Assembly (NCBI RefSeq): GCF_014851395.1
Contig: NW_024040485.1
Span: forward strand, 8,822,384-8,886,383
Length of the DNA: 64,000 nt
DNA from: Micropterus salmoides
Lineage: Eukaryota; Chordata; Actinopteri; Centrarchiformes; Centrarchidae
Direction of reading: 5' to 3'
Shown here: piece after piece, positions 21,008 to 32,943 of the stretch
Layout of the letters: the number at the start of each line of letters is the position of its first letter
Numbering within the stretch: the stretch's first letter is position 1
Program-made: the position numbers and the translations under genes
The notes under the pieces: generated by a model
What the model was told of the DNA's origin: nothing
Seen by the model: the letters and a program-made list of their open reading frames with translations, nothing else
Databases searched by the model: none

Positions 21008-24000
21008 GCTCTGATGAGCTTGTTTGTAATGTTCTCTAAAGATGGCTGGATGAACATCATGTATGATGGGCTGGATGCTGTGGGAGTGGACCAACAGGTA
21101 TTTCTGCTAGCAAAGTAAATTATTGATGTGTTTACACTGTTATTTATACACAAGTTGTTTTGCCTTCTATTGACAGCAGTGCAATAAATGCGCCCTTGAT
21201 GTCTCCTCTCTGCTCTTCTCCTCTCAGCCTGTTTTGAATCACAACGAATGGATGCTATTCTACTTTATCACCTTCATGATTATAAGCTTCTTTCTGCTCG
21301 ACATGTTTATTAGTGTAATGGTGGAGACCTTCCACCAGTGTCAGCAGAATCAAAAAAGTAGCGATGGAGAGTTACTTGAAGAGGGAGGAAAAGTCCAGTG
21401 CAACAGTAAGGAGAATGAAGGGGCTTGTTGGCGGTCTATTTTTCTGAGCATTGCCTTTCACAGTCTAACAAACAAACGAGAAAGACTGGTTAGGTCTAGC
21501 AAACAGTGGCCGATCATATTGGCCAGGGAGATGCATGTATTCGGACTGGTTTCGACCAGTGGGTTTAACAGAGGTAAAAACAGCTGCCTGCTGCAGCTGT
21601 ATGTAACGCTGATGAGATGATGATAGTGAACCAAAACAATAAAGTGTGAACCATAAAACCAACGTTGAAATGCTTTGTAGACTTGAGATGACCTGCAGAA
21701 TGGTGTGATAAGCCTCTTTGGGTTCATCACTTTGAGTGACTCCTTTTGCATCTTTTTGTAGCCATGTGATGTAATTGTTGATGTAATACTAATATTGATT
21801 AGAGCAGCTCTAAATGTTTTTAGTGTTTGTTATATGTTCCTTTTTCTGTGTGTACATCTGAATGCATCTTTGTGTGTGTGTGTGTTCCAGATCCTGCAGC
21901 TACAGATTCTCCGCGTAGCAGCAGCAACTCGGACCACTTCATGTCTGTCGTTATTATCAGCAATGTTGTGATGATGGGTCTCCAACATTACAATCAACCT
22001 CCGGTAATGCGCACACACACACACACACACACACACAATCACTCTCAAAAAATGTATTTGCATTTGCATTGACTCTGAGGCAATAGAATAAACCTTTTGT
22101 GTGTCTGCTCAGTATATAGGGAGGATTACACAGTATTACTTCTGTTTGGTCACCTTCATCATGTTTATTGAAGTCATGAAGAACCTTGTGCAGTTGGGCA
22201 TAAGGGAGTTCATAAAAATGAGGTGACACAGTACAATGAGCAAGAAATTAGCTTCTCTTATTTGCATTTGTGTGTAAGCGCCTGAAAAGTGTTCAATGAC
22301 TTTTGTGTGTGTTTAGTTGGAATCTGCTGGACGTTGCTGTACTCGTGGTTTCCATCGTCAGCATTGTTTTGCACCAGATAAATATGGCAGACATAGTTCC
22401 CATTAATCCCAGCATCCTGGGAGTATGCAGAATACTCAGAGTAGTACCAGGTACTATACACACACTGAAAGCGTAATACTATTCGTATCTTTGGGTGACA
22501 AATATAAGTTATCTGTGACAACTCTTGTGTCTCTCTTCAGTCCTGAAGGTCAGAAAGCTACGAATTCTGCTAAAAACCATCATAAAGACTCTTTCACAGG
22601 TAAACACAGACAATGAGGGATTTATTTAGTTTTTTGTCTAAATAAATCAATATAAATTATTTGGTTTTGCACAGGGATAACCTTGCTCTTGCTGCATTTG
22701 GTGCTTGATGTTTACCCACATTACAGTATGAAGAATCTGTCCCTGAGGTATCTCTGTTTGTGTGCTGTTTACACACTAGGAACCCAGCGACAGTGCTGTG
22801 TGTCAGTTTTATTTTTAAATTTGCATGTTAATAAAAACTAATCACATCAGATAGGGCCTAATTTTTGGCCGTCATAAAACTCAAGTTGGCTGTACAGCCG
22901 GATTAAGTGATCACTGATCAATTAAAGGGATACGATCCTTTTAAGTTCAAAAGTTGGAAGAAGTGTGTAATCATAGCCTGTTTCAAAAAAAGTAGTTCCT
23001 TTTAGTTGAGGTACAAAATGGCCCCGGCCCGTGGTTGAGAATTTAGAGTATCTACATCTTAGTGTTTGTTGTGCAGCAGATCTAACACTGATTTTGATTC
23101 CAGGTTGGGAATATTTGTGTGATCTTCATGTTGTCATTTGGTATATACGCTGCGGTGGGAGTGGAGCTCTATGGTAAGCTACGTAAGTTACACTACTAGC
23201 AGAACACACACCTTCACACGGGGTTACTGCAAAGGATCATGGTTACAGAGCTGATCCCAGATTTGCCCAGTATCCACATTGTTGACAAGGAAAGCCAGAA
23301 ACCCTTTAGCTAATCCTCAAGGAGAGTCAGCCTCAGGAGGCAGCCTAGTAATAATAATAATACATTTTATTTATAACGCACTTTACATTTCAATGAAGTC
23401 TCAAAGTGCTACAGTAGCAGGGGGTTAAAAACAGTTCCCAAAATATAACAAAATCAACAAATAGGAATAAAACACCACAAAAATAAAATTAAAATCATGA
23501 GTGTTGAAAGGCCTTTTGAAATAGGAATGTCTTTAGGACCTTCTTAAAAACCTCCACAGTTTGCGGGGCCCTTTGGGTCTCTGGGAGGGCATTCCAGAGC
23601 CGTGGGGCGACTGCCTGGAAGGCCCTGTCTCCCATAGTGGAGAGTTTAGTCCTTGGTTGGTGCAGGCAGTAGGTAGAGGTGGAGGAGCGGAGGTTTCGTG
23701 AGGCGGTGTGTGGGGTGAGGAGTTCACTGAGGAAGGCAGGGGGCAGTTCCATGTATGCACTGATGGGTGAGGAGACAGATTTTGTACTGGATTCTGTGTT
23801 GAATGGGCAGTTTTTTGCACCTCCTTGTCAGGACTCGGGCAGCGCAGTTCTGAATATGCTGGAGCTTTTGCAGGCTCCTGCTAGGGATCCCGACGAGGAG
23901 GGCATTACAGTAGTCCAACCCGGAGGAGATAAAGGCATGGATCAACTTCTAAGCATCCGGTTGGGAGAGGGAGGGGCAGAGTTTGGCAATGTTTTTGAGG

Positions 24001-26441
24001 TGGAGGAAGGAGATCTTACAAAGGTGGCGGATGTGGGTGTCAAATGTGAGATTTGAGTGAAGTCTGACTCCGAGGTTTGTAACAGAGGTAGACGGGGCAA
24101 TGTGATGACCAAAAATGGGTATTCTGCTGAGGGAGGAGGACTGGGTTTGGTGTGGGGTACCGATCAGGATGACTTCGGTTTTGCTGCTATTTAATTCAAG
24201 AAAGTTGTCAGACATCCATGCCCTTATCTCCTCCAGGCAAACCTGAAGTGCAGATGGCAGAGCTGAGGGGAGTGTGGAGTATACATTTTTATGTATAATT
24301 GTGTATCGTCTGCGTAACAGTGGAATGAAACTTTGTGTTTATGGATGATGTGACCAAAGGGTAGTAAGTAGATGGTGAAAAGGGTCAGACCGAGGACGCA
24401 CACTTGGCACTCCACAGCTGACTGTGTGGGGTGATGATTGGGACTGTCCTAGAGCCACATACTCCGTCCTTACCTGTGAGGTAAGACTGGAACCAGCTTA
24501 GTGTGGTCCCAGAGAGTCCTACCACAGACTGGAGACGGTGGAGCAAGATGTTGTGATCCACGGTGTCAAAGGCGGCCGACAGGTCCAGTAGAAAGAGGAG
24601 AGATGGTGAGCCCAGTCTGCAGTCATAAGTAGGTCATTCATGACGCGGACCAGGGCTGTCTCCGTGCTGTGTGCTGCTCGAAAACCAGACTGAAATCTTT
24701 CGTATATGTTATGATGTGAAGGTGATTGTGGAGTTGGGCTGGAACAACTTTTTCCAAGACTTTAGACAAAAACGGCAGGTTTGAAATGGGTCTGTAATGA
24801 GCCAGGATTTAGGGGTCAAGTGACGGTATTTGAAGATGGGGGCGGATAACTGCAGTTTTGAGAGCTGGAGGAACCTGACCGGATTTGAGTGACTGGTTGA
24901 GGATTGCTGTGATCAGTGGACTGATGGCTGTAATGTTGGATTTTAATAATGGTGTGGGGAGAGGGTCCAGTGAGCATGTGGAGGTTCTCATGCACTTTGT
25001 GATCCTCTCCACCTCTGTCTGAGAAATGCGTGAAAAGACAGAAAATGTGTTGAATGGGTTTGTGAGACTGATTTTTGGAGGAAGGTGAAACTGTGGCAGA
25101 GAGGTTGGACCGGATGGAAGCCACCCTGTTGGTGAAAAAGTCCATGAACCTATTGCACTGGTCTGTACTGGTGTCAGCATGTGCATGTGTGGGAGGTTTG
25201 AGAAGAGAATTTATTGATGCGAAAAACTGTTAGTAAATACCCCCCCCCAGAGCATCATTTAGCCATTAACTAATCCTAAAATTACAAAGGAATCTGGATA
25301 AATATTACAGGCCTACTCTTATGCCACACTATCAGTATGTTAAAATAAGAAAGTGACTCAAACACATATCTGAAGGATTTTAATTGGTTGAAGCCAACAT
25401 GTCCACTGTGCACTGAAGTCAATATCTGTATGTCTGTGCTGTGTGCCTCTGTGTTTATCAGAATGCAGTGATGACCACCCGTGCCTGGGTTTACATGATG
25501 AAGCCAACTTCAGACATTTTGGGGTGGCCCTGATCACACTGTACGGCCTATGCACCGGAGACAACTGGAACGTGATTATGAAAGTATGTACTCACTCCCT
25601 CATGACACACAAGTTCTATACATACAGCATAGGATCCCCCAACCACTGCCCCCCCTGGCAACTTCCAATTAATTAATTTCGGGAGTGTTTAGTCAGTGGA
25701 CAACAAGTCAGCTAAACAATTTGTCTACAATTCAACATATATGAAGTACATATATGAATAATGAATAATTACATTTGATTAAAATGGAGCAGTTCTTTCA
25801 ATGAAACTTCTCAGGGAATCATTTGGGGAATCGTTAGTAAATTACAGACTCATAAAACAAAGCATTACAATGATGTTGTATCCTAACTTTTGCTCTACCG
25901 TTTAGTTTCCAATTGTCAGTTTATTATAATTTCTGTGGTTTCGAAGTAAGAATGATTTTGTAATGTTGTCTCCAGTCTGTGTGCCAGTCCCTCTTCCTTT
26001 CTGAATCTTGCTCTGTGTCTCTCAAGGACACACTAAGAGAATGTCATCCTGATGAGCACGGCTGTATGAGATACCTTTCCTGGGTCTCTCCGTTGTACCT
26101 CATCAGTTTCGTGGTTATGGCTCAGTTTGTGCTGGTGAACCTGGTGGTCGCATCGATCATGCAAGCGCTGGAGGACACCAAAGAGGTACAGTTGCAGTAC
26201 ATACATCCGTTCTTTGGTTAGAACAGAAGGACTGTGCTGTGGGAGGAAACATGACAAGAACAAAATAATAATAAACAAAGCTCTGATTTCTAACTTTGAC
26301 ATTGTCGTACCAATGGAAGAAGAAAATTTGTATATCTCACAACAAACCTACTGACTCTGCTGTCTTCTCCCAAAGGAGGAAGGCCGGCTGTCTCCAGGGG
26401 AGAGCGAAAGACCAAGCTCCAGCCACGTCAACGCAGAATAA
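21008..26441 (+). CDS. T-type calcium channel alpha-1-like, domain III pore to domain IV
   Basis: Ten exons, all with canonical GT-AG sites and matching phases: 21008-21097, 21228-21405, 21891-22003, 22113-22222, 22317-22450, 22541-22599, 23104-23182, 25462-25583, 26027-26185, 26376-26441. The joined frame encodes 369 residues. It starts at the domain III pore ([20 protein letters not shown]) and IIIS6, then covers IVS1-S4, IVS5 ([19 protein letters not shown]), the domain IV pore ([10 protein letters not shown]) and IVS6. The selectivity-filter Asp of both pores, typical of Cav3, is present. It is divergent: the III-IV linker is short, IVS4-S5 lacks about four residues, and the chain ends 21 residues after IVS6, where Cav3 proteins have hundreds. 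Exons for domains I to early III are not found upstream. It is either a truncated duplicate or the 3' end of a gene whose front lies elsewhere. Confidence 0.75.
22011..22037. repeat. (CA)n microsatellite
   Basis: About 13 CA units just after the donor site of the third T-type channel exon. Confidence 0.85.
23345..25200 (-). mobile_element. L2-like LINE in the T-type channel intron (antisense)
   Basis: Minus-strand order: RT start ([29 protein letters not shown]; about 25070-24930), a [13 protein letters not shown] active site ([11 protein letters not shown], about 24320), [12 protein letters not shown] (about 24185), [16 protein letters not shown] (about 23915) and the C-terminal [11 protein letters not shown] (about 23590). 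It ends in a tail of ATT units with AAAGTGCGTTATAAATAAAA (minus strand), the usual L2/Maui-type 3' end. The frame is broken several times. It lies between the exons for IVS5 and the domain IV pore and explains that intron's 2.3 kb length. Confidence 0.85.
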
Positions 26442-26720
26442 ATTGAAGAATGTTTTTATCAATAGTTATTTAATAGTTATTTTAAGTAGAGATATTATCT
26501 GTTTAAATAAACTGTTTATATTTGATTTAATGCCACACGTTTGTTTAGATGGCAATTGCTTTAATTATAGTATTTTATTAGTGTTTTTTAAATTGCAGAA
26601 TGTTTTCATCAATAGTTTGTTATTTTAAGTAGATATTATCTGTGTAAATAAACTGTTTATATTTTTCATTTTTTGCCACACGTTTGTTTAGATGGCAGTT
26701 GCTTTTATTGCTTTATTTTC
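26442..26720 (+). repeat. Duplicated block after the T-type channel stop
   Basis: Two similar blocks, about 26449-26570 and 26598-26712, share AATGTTTTATCAATAG-like, AAATAAACTGTTTATATTT and GCCACACGTTTGTTTAGATG words. Each contains an AATAAA hexamer, so they form alternative polyadenylation regions. The stop codon itself overlaps another AATAAA at 26437-26442. Confidence 0.65.
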
Positions 26721-27017
26721 ATGTTTACGTTCAGTAAACTGTGTATAGATGTTGTTTCCTTTGTATAAATTTCTGAAATTATTTATTTGTATCCAACTTT
26801 ACACCCCAACAACTGTTTTAACATTTTTATCCACTATTTTGCTGTTTGAAGAAGTGATGTAAACTGGTTACACCAGGAGTTTTCAAACACCTCTAGAAAG
26901 TGCCTCGTAAGACGGCAGACAGAAAAAAAAATAGGAAAATGAAAAGCAATCCTTGAGAAACAACCTATTTTAATAAATAAATTCTGGTGTTATTTAAAAT
27001 ATTTAAATCCTGAACAC

Positions 27018-27125
27018 ATAATATGTTGCCGAGAACTGAGGTCCACTGCTTTTAAGGGTTGGTGGGTGTTGCTGGACCGTTTGTGAACAAGTAACAAATA
27101 TAGAGCAGGAAAACATGGACCAGCT
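27018..27125. repeat. Interspersed repeat family, copy B
   Basis: About 105 bases are the inverted equivalent of 20101-20205 in copy A, from CCGAGAACTGAGGTCCACTG to GAGCAGGAAAACATGGA. Only the end of the family is present. Confidence 0.75.
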
Positions 27126-27379
27126 GTAAAATACTGGTAAACAGGAAGTGTAAACTTGATCTTTGAAAATGGCAGATCTTCCTCCTACAGGCAGAGACCA
27201 GTGCCCCAGTTCCATAGTACATCCAAATGGAATCGCATGCATTGTCAAAGTATACTGTTTTTGCAGTTCACAATAAATCGTGCAGTTACACACATTTTGT
27301 TCTAAGAGGAAATGAAATAAATGCACTGATCACGTCCCCCAATCACACTGAAACCTTGGAACGCTACTGTCAAGGAAAA

Positions 27380-27790
27380 AACTAAATGCTTTTCAAAGAT
27401 TAAATACTGTTTTGTTGGATCTTCCTCGAGCTGCCTGTTTTTCAGCTGCTGCATTTCTTCTCACAATCTGCAGGGCTTGCTCTCGAGCACGGAGCCGCTC
27501 CTCGTGAGCAAGTGCTAGTTCCTCATTCTCTTTATCTTGCTGATACTGCAGCAGCTTCCTGAGTGGCCAGCACACCACCTTTTAAACCAAAGATTGCTAA
27601 TGCTGGCAACACTTCAAGTTGTCCTAACTGGCAAGTTGTCACAATGACCTCCTTACGACCCTGCTTTGGAAGGCCTACTTCATAATACTTTGCTATTCTC
27701 AGTAGCTGGTCTTTAGTTTGCTTATCAAACAATCCCACACTGAGACATTGTGCAAAATTCTCCACATTAACCATCTTTTCATCAGGGAGA
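27380..27790 (-). mobile_element. Gag-like fragment of an LTR retroelement (antisense)
   Basis: Minus-strand frames read VGLFDKQTKDQLLRIAKYYE (27774-27532), then a Lys/Glu/Arg-rich helical stretch (ELALAHEERLRAREQALQIV; 27578-27393). A SAP-like N-terminal helix pair followed by a coiled coil is the layout of many teleost Gypsy-type gag proteins (from memory). The two parts are in different frames, and no LTR, protease or RT was found nearby. Confidence 0.5.
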
Positions 27791-27954
27791 CACCAGCCAA
27801 TAAGTCTTTAAACAAAATGGAGACAAAGAATTCCACTAACTAGTCCACGAGCCAATTTGGTACCAGTTTGTTTGTAGCATCAATAAGTACTAAGTACTAC
27901 ATCTCTTCGGTGCTGTTGTAGAAAGAAGGTTTGCTGTGTCTCCCAGGAAAGTCT

Positions 27955-28486
27955 CAAGATCATGGAGACACCACCCTCATTGGGCTCATCTCATGAGTCT
28001 GCCTACAGGTGGGAGATCGACCAACTGGTGACCTGGTGCAGCCAGAACAGTTGGGAGCTCCACAGTTGCCACTGTGGACCTTCCGCTTCATGGGCTCCAT
28101 CATCTCCCAGGACCTCAAGTGGGAGCTGAACATCATCTCCCTCACCAAGAAGGCCCAGCAGAGGATGAAGAAGTCCAGCCTGCCAAAGATAATGATGGTG
28201 CACTTTTACACAGCCATCATCGAGTCCATCCTCACCTCCTACATCACCATCTGTTACGCTGCTGCCACTGCCAGGGACAAGGGCAGGCTGCAGCGTATCA
28301 TTCGCTCTGCAGAGAAGGTGATTGGTTGTCTCCTTCCATCTCTTCAGGACCCGTATGCCTCCGGGACTCTGAGGCGTGCAGGAAAGATTGCATCTGACCC
28401 CTCCCATCCCGGACACAAACTGTTTCAGTCTGCCTCCTCTGGCAGGAGGCTGCGGTCCATCAGGACCAAAACCTGAAACAAACAAC
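27955..28486 (+). mobile_element. 3' end of an L2-like LINE
   Basis: Plus-strand frame 28009-28476 encodes the C-terminal part of an L2-like ORF2: FMGSIISQDLKW, KKAQQRMKKSSLPKIM, IIESILTSYITICYAAATAR and LRRAGKIASDPSHPGH. A preceding frame covers WEIDQLVTWCSQN. 5'-truncated copy. Confidence 0.75.
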
Positions 28487-30390
28487 TGATACAGAAACAT
28501 ACTAAAACATTACATTATATACTAAACAAGATATTTGAAAGCTTGAACATGGCCTTTGTCCCGGGTTAAATGTGCCCCTCTGACAAAACAACTGGCCCCA
28601 GCCTGGCCCCCTCAATAAAATTGGGCTAGAACGGCCACTGTACTCTAAGAAACATGTTTTAGCAGCATATCAGGATAGAAAAACATTTTAAGCTTAAAGC
28701 TGTACTATCTTAAACCAATTTCTTATAGATGCATTGTAAAAGAAGATAAAAATGAAAAATAAAAAGTCTTTACAAATTGTCTTTTTTATATTATTATCTA
28801 TTTTTAATAATTACTTGGGTAAAACAACACAAATGTATTTGAGTAGTATTTGAGTTACAAAACAGTCATACAATGTTAATTTATATATTTACAAATATTT
28901 ATATACCGTACTATATCAGAATTATAGATTACCTTGTCAGCCATCATGTTACTTTCTGTCCAGCTAGTAACACACATAGAGCTGCAGGACGACAGTGGAC
29001 ATAATTTGATAAATGCTGCCACCTTGTGGTTGAAAGAGACTTTGTACAAAGAGGCAAAGATAAACACATTTTTCAGATATAACAAAGTTCCACCATCTTT
29101 TCTACACCATGCATCACTATGCCAATCTTCTTTATTTGTAAACACTTTTTTTCAACATGTTTCTTAGAGAGCTTGAATCCAGACACTTGTTGCTTCTGCA
29201 TTTTTGGAAAGTCTTTAATATAATCCCTTTCGATCTGAAGACAATTCATCATTTGAGGATTTAAATCACTGGGTTTAAACATAACGGACAAAGACTTTTA
29301 ACCTTTATTATAAAAAAAATCATAGTCCATAGTTTACCTGACTCTCACACTGCACATCCCTGCACAAACTAGACTTTGCTGTTAGTACATATCCTTTAAT
29401 ATTTTCTTGACCTTCAGTACTTGTTTTCTAAATACTACAGTTTTTGTTATGTACCAAGATACAAAAGAAAATTCCTTGAATGTGTAAAACCTTGTTGGCA
29501 AAAAAGTTTCTGATTTTGATTCTTCTTTAGTAAGTTAGTAAGTATGTTTCTACACATTTTCAAAAATATAATCACTTAATGGTTTTAATTTGACAATGTC
29601 TATTTTTATTCACTTTTTATTTTATAAACTTTATTTTACTGCAAAAGACTAACTTTCCATTGGTACTGCTTTGGTTTTACTATGCTTCTGAGTGTTTCAA
29701 AAACTCTCCTCTGCAGTGATGGTCGTTGCCACAAACAGCGGCAGGTCAGCGGTAGTTACCGTGGAGGCAGCTGTTGCTAAAAACAGCAGCAAGTGCCCCA
29801 GTAAGTCTGTGGCATCTCAGGCTGCCACACAAAGTCCCACTGCTAGCTGCTGATGCCACTATTTTTTGCGTTAGCCATTTCCTGGAAAAGCCCTGCAACA
29901 TATACTGCTTCCAAACCCAGGAGTAATGCTGCATGTGGACCAGGTCCATCTCATTCTATGTAAGGAGCAATCTACACTGAGATTTGTGCAAAAAAATAAC
30001 GTCAGATATCATTGAAACCAGACTTGGTTATGTGCGGTTGTCAATCTAAAAACTAAATGTGATGCTACAGAGCAAGACAAACTGATTAACGTGTTTAGTG
30101 TGATTAAGATACCTTTAAATTTCCCACAATTAAATAAAGCTGAAAGAATTGTGGTACCATGTGAAAAAAATCGGCCATCATTAATCCACTTACGTTCTTC
30201 TAGTATGTAGCTGTTGATGAATTATATGAATGACTATGATCTCTCATCCAATGTGTTATGACCTTAACCTCTTCATCCATGTGGTTGGATAATGTGTCCA
30301 TGCTGATGATCCTGTTTAACTGTGACTCTGGGCATGTACAAGCACTGTGAAGAGACGAACATCATCCTAGAGGTCAATGTGAGCCCTGCA
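28487..30390. other. No gene; terminal fragments of a DNA element at both sides
   Basis: At 28560-28642 and at 30391-30450 lie inverted copies of one terminal sequence (CAGTGGCGGTTCTAGACC type, followed by CCAGGCTGGGGCCAGTTGT). They face each other, so they are probably ends of two different copies. No coding block is seen between them. Confidence 0.4.
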
Positions 30391-32470
30391 GTGGCGGTTC
30401 TAGACCAATTTTATTAAGGTGGCCAGGCTGGGGCCAGTTGTGTTGTCAGGGCCCGTGTCCACCAAAGCGTTTTTTCTGACGCCAGCGTCAACTCATTCCA
30501 ATGAAAGCGCCGCGTTTTTCCAAGCTGGTATAAATGGCAGGAGCGTGACGAGGCGCTGAGTGCTGAGCGTTTTTTTCCGGTTGCCGAGAGTTGAAAAATG
30601 TTCAACTTTGGGAAAAACGCTGCGCTCGTCACTGTCACTTTTTACTCAGCTGTCCAATCACAGTGCAGGAGAGGCAGGACAAACACCACGTCCTCGCTCG
30701 TGAAGTGTCATGAACCCGCATACGGACAGTCTGTGCACTCATGTTTCAGCCTTCTCTTCATGCAGAGCAAAGGCCAGAGCAAGTTGGCCTACATACTTTG
30801 TGGTGATATTTTTACATTCACTAAAATTAATAGGCTACCCTACTTGCAACACATCGCCTCCACGGAAATTATGTATGTATGTATGTATAAAGCTACTGTT
30901 ATTGCTTTTTGTGTATGAAAAGTGCTGTTTAAATGCAATGCATTATTAAATTTGCGCCATCAGAGCGGGGGCGTCCCTCTCTAACTTCAAGAAGCTCTTG
31001 AAAACGAGAAGACTTCCTCTTATAACACCTCTAACTCCTAACCTCTAAAATGCACTTCCTGTGCTCTTCTTCTTCTATCCCCTACATTTATCTTGTATTG
31101 ATGGCATTTTTTGTTAACTCTTACTTCCTTCCCTATTTGATGCTCTGTTGATGCTTGTATGTTGTTCCTCAAATGTAAATCGCTTTGGATAAAAGCGCCA
31201 AATGAGTAAATGTAAATGTAAATTGTTATGATAATTTACCCTTTAAGGAGGGGGACTCAGAACAATTTCCAAAGGCTATCCATGCAATGGAAACATGGAT
31301 TACAAGGACAAAATATTGTCTACAATGCTGCATACAGTTTAATGTACATTTCGTTGCAAGGAAGATATATTACTATGATCACTGTAGACCAGGGCTATTC
31401 AATTGGACCAGATTTTAAAACCAGGACACAGAGATGGGCTGGACATTTTCTCAAGAGTTGGGATCATTAGGATTTTATTGACACACTTGTATTGGTAATC
31501 CTTATTGGTTCAGTTCTTTATCGATGCTCTTATCAGTCCTATTTATTACTAAATCACTGCATATATTATTAAAAAAAAAATGTATTAACTAAATGTATCT
31601 AGAATAGCATCAAAGTCACTAATATCTCACTGGAAACAAATCTAACATGTCAGTAAAATAAATCATATTCCTGACATCAACATACTGAGTGAAGTTTAGA
31701 AAGAATGAACAGCTCAGTCCCTCCTCTCCTGCTCCTCCCTCTGCTGCTGCTGCTGGTGGTAGAGAGGAATTTCTGTCTCAGCCACCAGCTCAGTTTATAC
31801 TGTGCCATATTTTAATGTAAGTGGCAAACTAAGCTGAACAGTTACTAAAGACAGACACTTTCATTGTAGCTTGTTTGTAACAATAAGCCATTATCCGAAC
31901 TAGCGCTGTGCTTGAGGAAAAACAAAACACAGCTGCGATGGATGAGAGACTGAGCAGATTAAAACATTGTGTTTATTAAACAGGAGTTGGTAAAGAATTG
32001 GCTTTTTACTTGCTAAGTTTTTATTGCACCACGTACATACACTAACCAGCGTAGTTGTCAATGTCCGCAGATCAGCTGGCTGACTTCGATCCGTGTGTGC
32101 ACGTGCGCATGCGCGGAGGCGCTCTGCAGACCCAGGAGCGGGAGAGGCTGCAGGTCGGACAGTTAGGCTATGTTGAGCCTTGATTGGCGGTGATCGGTAC
32201 AGTGCATGTGAAACTCAACCCTGATGATAAGGAAATGATATAGCTCACTCTTTAGCGACTTCCATTCACTATAGGCCTACATGTAGTTTACTTTTGTTGT
32301 TATATATATTAGATTATGGGCTGGGCCACATGCTTCAGGCGGATGTGGCCAGCGGCTGCCAATTCAGTGGGGCTACTGTAGACTTTTCGTTCAGTGTGGG
32401 GGCCATAGGGGGGTCCAAGGTCCAAGGTGGCCCCTGCCCCCCCCCAGAACCGCCACAGCACCCCTGCACT
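30391..32470. other. Repeat-rich stretch, possible large DNA element
   Basis: A CAGTGGCGGTTCTAG end at 30391 has a degraded inverted partner near 32440-32480 (CCCCCAGAACCGCCACAGC). Between them are a palindromic insertion starting at about 30452 (GTGTCCACCAAAGCG) and an L2-like LINE tail at about 30960-31222. No gene is seen. The pairing of the two ends is an inference. Confidence 0.35.
30960..31222 (+). mobile_element. L2-like LINE 3' tail
   Basis: The last codons of an L2-like ORF2 (NFKKLLKTRRLPL) are followed by a 3' UTR ending in AAATGTAAATCGCTTTGGAT and TAAATGTAAATGTAAA. The same tail type ends the SINE at 56 kb. Confidence 0.6.
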
Positions 32471-32943
32471 GTTACTAGTGGACACTGGCAGTGGAATGTA
32501 CATTTACACCTTTTTAAATACAATTAAAAATGGTTTAATCTGCATTTCCGTCCTCTAATGAAAACACACCTTCTAAAAGTATTTAAAACTCATTACCTCA
32601 GTTTCTATTTCTGCAGTGTGTCCAGATACCTGTTCTGTGATCTTTCATTGGTTACATGGTGTATCTGTAAATAAAGAGACGAAAGAAAGTGGCCATATCA
32701 CGTCACATTTGAGACCAGCTAAATTATTAAAATAAAAGGCTAAAGATAATCAAAATGTGTTTCTCTATTACAGGGCTTAAAGTTCTCTGTGCCGCGCTGT
32801 GCCAGAATTCCGGCGCGAGGCGTTTTTGTATTCAACAATATACAAATATGTCTGTGGAAAATATTCTTGCATATTTTTTAACTGTGTTAGGTGTGTGTGA
32901 TGCTCCAGTCTTCCTCTGCACAATTGGTGGCTCGGTGTCGGTG

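Noticed and set aside
23161..23175. Alternative donor at TATG/GTAAGC for the seventh T-type exon
   Set aside because: It would keep phase but drop the GKL residues present in Cav3 before the next exon, so the donor at 23183 fits better.
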